Assembly: GCA_022600655.1 (NCBI GenBank)
Contig: JAHZJZ010000216.1
Coordinates: forward strand, 1-34,228
From: Campylobacterota bacterium
Lineage (GTDB): Bacteria > Campylobacterota > Campylobacteria > Campylobacterales > Sulfurovaceae
Reading direction: 5' to 3'
Length of the DNA: 34,228 nt
Numbering within the stretch: position 1 is the first letter of the stretch; each line of letters starts with the position of its first letter. Positions 29,704 to 34,228 of the stretch are shown piece by piece. Made by a program: the position numbers and the translations under genes. The notes beneath the pieces were generated by a model that did not search any database, was not told where the DNA came from, and saw only the letters and a list, made by a program, of their open reading frames with translations.

Positions 29704-30960
29704 ATGCCACAGTTCCACCAACAGACCAAACACTCTTTTATGAGCATTCGTAAAAACTCCTTCTTTTTGGACTGGAGAACGCAACCCACCACCTATAAAA
29801 CCTATCCCCATTTTCAACAACGCTTTAAGATAGAAAACTATGAAGAACTAGAGGGGTTAAACCTTATCGGTGGCATTACATTTGAAAAAGAGTACCCCGA
29901 GGGAAAGTACTACTTACGAACCGTGCCGAGTGCTGGGGCATTGTTTCCTTGTGAGGTTTATGTGCAGATACGGGGAATAAAAGGCATCATTAGTGGAGTC
30001 TATCACTACGAGTCAAAACGGGGTATCTTAACCCTACTGCATGAGATAGACAGCGATGGTGTGGAGTACTATTTTCCCTCTAACACAAAACAGAAAGGAT
30101 TTGTTTTTCTGATTTCAGCCATCTATTTTCGCTCTTCATGGAAGTATCGAGATAGAAGCATTCGCTATATTCTGCTTGATGCAGGACATCAACTAGGGAC
30201 AATTTATGCAGCTCTTTGTGTCATGGGTCAAGAGAGCAGTTTTGTTTTTGACTTTGATAAATTGACTCTCAATGAAACCTTTGGTTTTAGAGAAGATGAG
30301 ATGTTTTTAGCCTCAGTTAGCTCTAGCCAAAGCACCCAGAAGGAGACAGCCAAACTCAAACAGAACTTTCCTTATGTCTCTGGGTGTGACCATCTTGAAA
30401 CCAATCCATTTATAGAAGAGGCTTATAGACAAAGTGCCAACTATTCTGATGAACCATTTACTCCACCCAATTTTTTTCAAAACATCCCCAAAGAGCAACT
30501 CAAACAAGCCATTATCAACAGGCGTTCCATACGTGCCTTTAGAGGAGAAATGACCTCTAAAGAGAGTTATGAGTTTATTGTCCAAGGGCTTTTTGAGTTT
30601 GCACAAACCTACAACATTGATATCTTCTCTACCCTGCACCGTGTCACAGATATGCCAGAGGGGCTTTACAAAAATGGTGAACTACTTAAAGAAGGTAATT
30701 TTCAAGAGAAGTCACGCTATTTAAGTTTGGAACAAAATTTAGGGGGTATGTCGGCTGTCACCTTCTATTTCAGCTCAAATGAGGTCGAAAAGTATCAAAA
30801 AGTCTCCATTTTAAGTGGTTTTATAGCCCACATCATCTATATTCGTTGTGAACTGCAAGGTGTTGGGTGTAGTGGAATTGGGGCGTATTATGACGATGAA
30901 GCCAAAACCTTTTTGAACACTGCAAACAATATCCTTTATCTTTTAGCCATAGGACACTAA
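29704..30960 (+). CDS. SagB/ThcOx-type double nitroreductase-fold oxidoreductase
   Basis: A 418-residue protein with two nitroreductase-like halves. The first half has TVPSAGALFPCEVYVQI (about residues 79-95), then SGVYHYE and a SSWKYRDRSIRYILLDAGHQ segment, as in SagB-type dehydrogenases that bind FMN. The second half begins near residue 260 with AIINRRSIRAFRGEM and ends with GVGCSGIGAYYDDEAKTFL. SagB enzymes oxidise azolines in peptides, but no peptide precursor or cyclodehydratase is nearby, so the substrate here is unknown. The sigma-54 promoter and the following FMN glutamate-synthase-like gene suggest a nitrogen-linked redox reaction. Confidence 0.8.
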   Translation: MPQFHQQTKHSFMSIRKNSFFLDWRTQPTTYKTYPHFQQRFKIENYEELEGLNLIGGITFEKEYPEGKYYLRTVPSAGALFPCEVYVQIRGIKGIISGVYHYESKRGILTLLHEIDSDGVEYYFPSNTKQKGFVFLISAIYFRSSWKYRDRSIRYILLDAGHQLGTIYAALCVMGQESSFVFDFDKLTLNETFGFREDEMFLASVSSSQSTQKETAKLKQNFPYVSGCDHLETNPFIEEAYRQSANYSDEPFTPPNFFQNIPKEQLKQAIINRRSIRAFRGEMTSKESYEFIVQGLFEFAQTYNIDIFSTLHRVTDMPEGLYKNGELLKEGNFQEKSRYLSLEQNLGGMSAVTFYFSSNEVEKYQKVSILSGFIAHIIYIRCELQGVGCSGIGAYYDDEAKTFLNTANNILYLLAIGH

Positions 30961-30966
30961 AACACC

Positions 30967-32541
30967 ATGAAACAACGCTTTATTCAATTCACCTTTATTA
31001 CGCCTCTACTTATTTTACTTTTAGCTCTCATCTACTCTTCAGTTTTATGGCTTTTCCTTCCCTATTTAGCCATTGTTGCCATTGGTTTTTATGACATGAA
31101 CCAAAGCAAACACTCACTCTGGCGAAACTTTCCTGTTTTGGGTCGCTTTCGTTGGATACTTGAAGAGTTACGACCACCGATTCGACAATATTTTATAGAG
31201 TCCGATATTGATGGCGTTCCCTTTAACCGTCAAACCCGAGGGCTGGTCTACCGACGCTCAAAAAAAATGATGAGTACCATTCCTTTTGGAACCAAAGTCG
31301 ATGTCTATAAAGCAGGATACGAATGGATAGGTCACTCACTTAAAGCCATCAACTCTAAAACCCTAGACCAAAGTCCACGCGTAATAATTGGTGGAGCTTC
31401 TTGTGCAAAGCCCTACTCTGCTAGTGTACTCAATATCTCAGCCATGAGTTTTGGTGCTTTGAGTTCCAATGCCATTTTGGCTTTGGGTAATGGAGCTAAA
31501 ATTGGTGGGTTTGCTTTAAACACAGGAGAGGGAGGACTTAGCGACTACCATTTAGAATCGGGTGCTGATTTAATATGGCAAATAGGTACAGGCTATTTTG
31601 GCTGTCGTGACGGTGAGGGGTGTTTTTCTGCTGAATCGTTTCAAAAAAAAGCGACGCTACCCAATGTAAAAATGATAGAGATCAAACTCTCCCAAGGAGC
31701 AAAACCAGGGCATGGAGGAATTTTACCAGCCGATAAAAACACCTCAGAGATAGCACAAGTTCGAGGTGTTGAGGTGCATACCCAAGTTGACTCCCCTCCT
31801 AGACACAGTGCCTTTAACAACTACCAAGAGCTTCTGCTTTTCATTAAAGAACTTCGAGCATTAAGTGGTGGAAAACCTGTTGGCTTTAAGCTCTCTATTG
31901 GACGAAAAGAGGAGTTTATAGCACTCTGTAGAACCATGCATGACTTGGACATAAAACCCGACTTTATCACTGTAGATGGTGGCGAGGGTGGAACAGGAGC
32001 AGCCCCTGTAGAGTACACAAACTCAGTGGGTATGCCACTGCGTGAAGCATTGGTATTTGTGGTTGATACCCTTGTAGGATTTGAGTTAAAAGAGGATATT
32101 AAAGTTGTGGCTTCAGGACGTATTATTGATGGGATGGATATGGTAAAAGCGATGGCATTGGGGGTAGATTTATGTGCCAGTGCCAGAGGAATGATGTTCT
32201 CTTTAGGGTGCATTCAAGCCCTACAGTGTCACAAAAACAGATGCCCAACAGGCATCGCAACCCAAGACAACTCTTTAGCCAAAGCCTTGGTAGTAGAAGA
32301 TAAAAAACAGAGGGTTGCAAACTTTCATTACGAGACGCTAAAAAGTTTTGTCGAAATTTATGCATCAGCAGGACTCTCACATCCTAATGAGCTTAATCGT
32401 ACCCATATCTTTTACCGTATTGACCAGACAGACTATAAGCGTTATGATGAGCTTTTTGAACCTTTAAGCAAAGGTGTTTTGTTGCAAGAGCCTTACCCTC
32501 CAAGATATCAACACTACATGAAAGAAGCCAATGAAGCCTAA
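30967..32541 (+). CDS. Membrane-anchored FMN glutamate-synthase-like protein
   Basis: A 524-residue protein with two hydrophobic segments near residues 7-24 and 26-42, then a glutamate synthase central/FMN domain. It has SAMSFGALSSNAILALGNGA, KPGHGG, TVDGGEGGTGAAP, and the [3Fe-4S] cysteines CIQALQCHKNRC (Cys415, Cys421, Cys426). It lacks the glutaminase domain of GltB and stands alone without GltD, as in the standalone FMN-binding glutamate synthase family. Activity on 2-oxoglutarate and ammonia is not certain. It follows the SagB-like gene by six bases. Confidence 0.85.
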   Translation: MKQRFIQFTFITPLLILLLALIYSSVLWLFLPYLAIVAIGFYDMNQSKHSLWRNFPVLGRFRWILEELRPPIRQYFIESDIDGVPFNRQTRGLVYRRSKKMMSTIPFGTKVDVYKAGYEWIGHSLKAINSKTLDQSPRVIIGGASCAKPYSASVLNISAMSFGALSSNAILALGNGAKIGGFALNTGEGGLSDYHLESGADLIWQIGTGYFGCRDGEGCFSAESFQKKATLPNVKMIEIKLSQGAKPGHGGILPADKNTSEIAQVRGVEVHTQVDSPPRHSAFNNYQELLLFIKELRALSGGKPVGFKLSIGRKEEFIALCRTMHDLDIKPDFITVDGGEGGTGAAPVEYTNSVGMPLREALVFVVDTLVGFELKEDIKVVASGRIIDGMDMVKAMALGVDLCASARGMMFSLGCIQALQCHKNRCPTGIATQDNSLAKALVVEDKKQRVANFHYETLKSFVEIYASAGLSHPNELNRTHIFYRIDQTDYKRYDELFEPLSKGVLLQEPYPPRYQHYMKEANEA

Positions 32542-32980
32542 AAAAGAAGAACAACCCATCACAGCCCAAAAAGCGATAAAAAAAGCGTTTCTAAGCTTAG
32601 TCTCTATGATGCCCATGTTGTTAGGAGTCATTGGACTCATTGGCATCATGCAGACCTATATCACCCCTGATATACTCTCCAAACTTTTTGGCTACAACCT
32701 ATACGCAGACATCGGAACAGGAACCCTTATTGGAGCCATATCCTCTGGAAATCCAGCTGCAAGTTACATTATCGCTGAAGGGCTGTTAGACCAAGGGGTA
32801 ACACTCTATGCTGTAACTGCTTTTATCTTGGCATGGGTGACGCTTGGCATTGTGCAACTACCAGCTGAAGCCTCTGTTTTTGGAATGCGATTTAGCGTTT
32901 ATAAAAATCTTTTAACACTGATTAGTACCATGTTGGTAGCTTACTTCACGGTGATTACTTTAGGAGTGTTTACATCATGA
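32531..32980 (+). CDS. ArsP/YraQ-type permease, N-terminal half
   Basis: A 149-residue membrane protein with about four transmembrane segments. GTLIGAISSGNPAASYIIAE (about residues 60-79) is the hallmark of the permease family PF03773 (ArsP_1). The family usually has both halves in one chain of 300 residues or more; here the second half is the next gene, overlapping by four bases. It also overlaps the previous gene by 11 bases. The substrate is unknown. Confidence 0.78.
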   Translation: MKPKKEEQPITAQKAIKKAFLSLVSMMPMLLGVIGLIGIMQTYITPDILSKLFGYNLYADIGTGTLIGAISSGNPAASYIIAEGLLDQGVTLYAVTAFILAWVTLGIVQLPAEASVFGMRFSVYKNLLTLISTMLVAYFTVITLGVFTS

Positions 32981-33474
32981 AAAAAGGGTTTCAATTTAAG
33001 GGCTTAAAATTTTTATATGTGGTAATTATCGCTTATGTGGTTCTATTTTTTATAGAAAATGAGAATGCTCTCTTATCGCTTCAAAAAGCTTTAGGGATTC
33101 TCTACCAACTATTGCCTATTTTTCTCTTTATTATCATCATATCAGCCCTCATTAACTACTTTTTAAAACCCAAACAGATTATCAAACACTTTGGAAAAGA
33201 TAGTGGTGCGAAAGGGGTTATTTACGCCCTACTAGCAGGAATTATCAGCCATGGACCCATGTACGCATGGTACGGGATGATTCAAGAGCTACGCGAACAG
33301 GGAGCCAAAGATAGTCTGCTCATCACATTCTTTTATGCACGAGCCATCAAGATACCGATGTTGCCATTTATGTTGGGAATTTTTGGTTTGGCTTTTACGG
33401 TGATACTCTCTTTTTATATTTTGCTGTTTGCTTTGCTACAGGGGAAGGTCATGGGATGGTTGGAGAGAGAGTAG
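32977..33474 (+). CDS. ArsP/YraQ-type permease, C-terminal half
   Basis: A 165-residue membrane protein with about four to five transmembrane segments, beginning after a short basic N-terminus. GIISHGPMYAWYGMIQELRE (about residues 89-108) and FFYARAIKIPMLPFMLGI match the second half of the same permease family. With the previous gene it probably forms a two-subunit transporter. The ATGA overlap makes equal expression likely. Confidence 0.78.
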   Translation: MKKGFQFKGLKFLYVVIIAYVVLFFIENENALLSLQKALGILYQLLPIFLFIIIISALINYFLKPKQIIKHFGKDSGAKGVIYALLAGIISHGPMYAWYGMIQELREQGAKDSLLITFFYARAIKIPMLPFMLGIFGLAFTVILSFYILLFALLQGKVMGWLERE

Positions 33475-33475
33475 A

Positions 33476-33490
33476 GGAACAGTTCTTGCA
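33476..33490 (+). promoter_or_regulatory. Sigma-54 promoter of the 155-residue unknown
   Basis: GGAACAGTTCTTGCA is identical to the nifE promoter over all 15 bases. The expected start is near 33501, 23 bp before the ATG. It lies immediately after the permease stop codon. Confidence 0.9.
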
Positions 33491-33523
33491 TTAATCCTTA
33501 TAAATAATACCTAAGGATTTACA

Positions 33524-33991
33524 ATGGCAACACCTATCGAATTTATCAAAACAAACGAGCTTGACTGGCAACCATCTTACAATGGAATGATTAGTGAGAC
33601 ACTACACGGTTACAGAGGAGCACTCATCGTTGAAGAGGGGAAACAGATTTCACCTGATAGAAAACTGCCTCCAAAAATTCAAGCCAAGCAAGTTATTATG
33701 GTAAGTGAGGGTGAGAGCATTAAGTTTATCTCTTGTGAGTTAGAGAGTTTTGATGACTTTGCACCGATGTTTACGAAATACAAAGAGTTCTTCACTCCTG
33801 AGAGCATAAACATTCTCTATGTAACCGACCTTGATGGAAATGGAACATTTGAGTATGAGGGTATCAAATTTACAGCCTTTTCACTGAGTGAAAGTTCGGT
33901 TTGGAATGAACTTTTAGAGTTGGCTAATTTAGAGAAACGCGACATGAAAACATTGAAAAAGAGTGAAGATAAAAATCAAAAAAATCTATGA
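33524..33991 (+). CDS. Unknown protein under a consensus nif sigma-54 promoter
   Basis: A 155-residue soluble protein with no signal peptide, cysteine-poor, with mixed alpha/beta composition and a lysine-rich tail. I do not recognise the family. An AAGGAT ribosome-binding site precedes the ATG. It is led by a promoter identical to that of nifE, so it should be expressed with the nif genes. A short overlapping frame follows (33963). The role is open: a nitrogenase-associated or regulatory protein is a guess. Confidence 0.8.
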   Translation: MATPIEFIKTNELDWQPSYNGMISETLHGYRGALIVEEGKQISPDRKLPPKIQAKQVIMVSEGESIKFISCELESFDDFAPMFTKYKEFFTPESINILYVTDLDGNGTFEYEGIKFTAFSLSESSVWNELLELANLEKRDMKTLKKSEDKNQKNL

Positions 33992-34091
33992 CGAACTTCT
34001 TGAGTCTAATGTAGAAGAAGCCTCTAAAACTTATGAAGAGATGTGTGACCTTAAAGGTGAGAGTTCTAAACAGATTATGGGTGCTGTTTAA
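33963..34091 (+). CDS. Possible 42-residue peptide overlapping the unknown gene
   Basis: A GTG-started frame of 42 codons overlaps the previous gene's end by 29 bases and reads a charged helical peptide ending KGESSKQIMGAV. Its codon content looks like the neighbours. It could be a coupled small protein, or the true C-terminus of the previous gene reached by a frameshift. Confidence 0.45.
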   Translation: MKIKIKKIYDELLESNVEEASKTYEEMCDLKGESSKQIMGAV

Positions 34092-34114
34092 AGGGTTCGA
34101 AAGTTTATCAACAA

Positions 34115-34144
34115 AACTAAGTTATGGTCATCCATAACTTAGTT
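34115..34144. terminator. Bidirectional terminator hairpin
   Basis: A perfect 13-bp stem (AACTAAGTTATGG and its complement) with loop TCAT is followed by a T-rich stretch on the plus strand. It separates the unknown operon from the convergent gene at the right edge and holds that gene's stop codon. Confidence 0.8.
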
Positions 34145-34228
34145 GGCTTCTTTATTTTCGCTACTATTAAGTTCCAGTCTAACATCCTCTTTTCCCTCAA
34201 TAAAAGCTTGAGTAATGATGCACTTCTC
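34139..34228 (-). CDS. C-terminal end of an unidentified gene running off the right edge
   Basis: The minus strand has an open frame of 29 codons ending EAN-TAA at the hairpin, including the acidic segment FIEGKEDVRLELNSSEN. Too little is present to identify the family. Confidence 0.5.
   Translation of the reverse strand, partial: EKCIITQAFIEGKEDVRLELNSSENKEAN

Noticed and set aside
7205..33490. NifA-type upstream activator sites (TGT-N10-ACA) near the sigma-54 promoters
   Set aside because: No convincing site was found by eye. The best near match upstream of nifE has the wrong spacing, so none is annotated.
1..34228. CRISPR arrays, tRNA or rRNA genes, complete insertion sequences
   Set aside because: No regularly spaced repeats, tRNA-like cloverleaf or transposase was recognised on either strand.

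Overview
The window (about 36% GC, AT-rich, with an epsilonproteobacterial-length RpoN) looks like chromosome of a nitrogen-fixing, probably denitrifying Campylobacterota (Sulfurimonas/Sulfurovum/Arcobacter-like; the assignment is inference from gene content and base composition). Most of it is a nif region. The structural genes nifHDK are not here, but the FeMo-cofactor and accessory set is: nifB, nifE, nifN, nifV, nifX, the NifX-associated DUF269 gene, nifW, nifZ, nifF, rpoN, several ferredoxins and a PII-like protein.

Layout, left to right. 31-1125: a minus-strand nirF-type heme d1 gene behind an FNR-like box. 1257-5871: minus-strand operon nifX-DUF269-nifF-PII-nifW-nifZ-FeSII-like ferredoxin-ferredoxin-rpoN. 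5933-9316: nifN and a frameshifted nifE, separated by a DUF433/PIN toxin-antitoxin pair on the other strand. 9366-10195: a VapBC-like pair with a shortened toxin, flanked by two copies of a segment made of a leucine-rich-repeat gene end plus a sigma-54 promoter. 10198-13629: minus-strand operon nifV-GNAT-DUF683-Cys-rich protein-LRR protein. 13761-15138: sixA and a Fic toxin-antitoxin pair. 15383-16843: nifB. 16919-22773: galU and a four-gene glucosylglycerate operon. 22851-23620: two tandem 2[4Fe-4S] ferredoxins. 23729-28530: plus-strand accessory genes (hemerythrin, cysteine-less Tpx-like protein, ankyrin proteins, His-rich NifX-like protein, MoxR ATPase plus VWA protein). 28798-34091: a second Tpx-like paralogue, a SagB-like oxidoreductase, an FMN glutamate-synthase-like protein, a permease in two halves, and an unknown protein. 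A partial gene runs off the right edge.

The unifying signal is a set of twelve GG-N10-GC type (-24/-12) sigma-54 promoter sequences, many nearly identical (GGAACAGTTCTTGCA), in front of nifX, nifN, nifE, nifV, nifB, the ferredoxin pair, the hemerythrin operon, the MoxR/VWA pair, a 75-residue unknown, the SagB operon and the 155-residue unknown. One further copy is decayed and has no gene downstream. Known nif genes and unknown genes therefore appear to share one nitrogen-fixation regulon, with rpoN encoded in it. The unknown members read as candidate oxygen-protection, redox-supply, cofactor-insertion and nitrogen-assimilation functions. The glucosylglycerate operon fits as a nitrogen-free osmolyte system. 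All families were assigned by eye from protein motifs; no database search was run.
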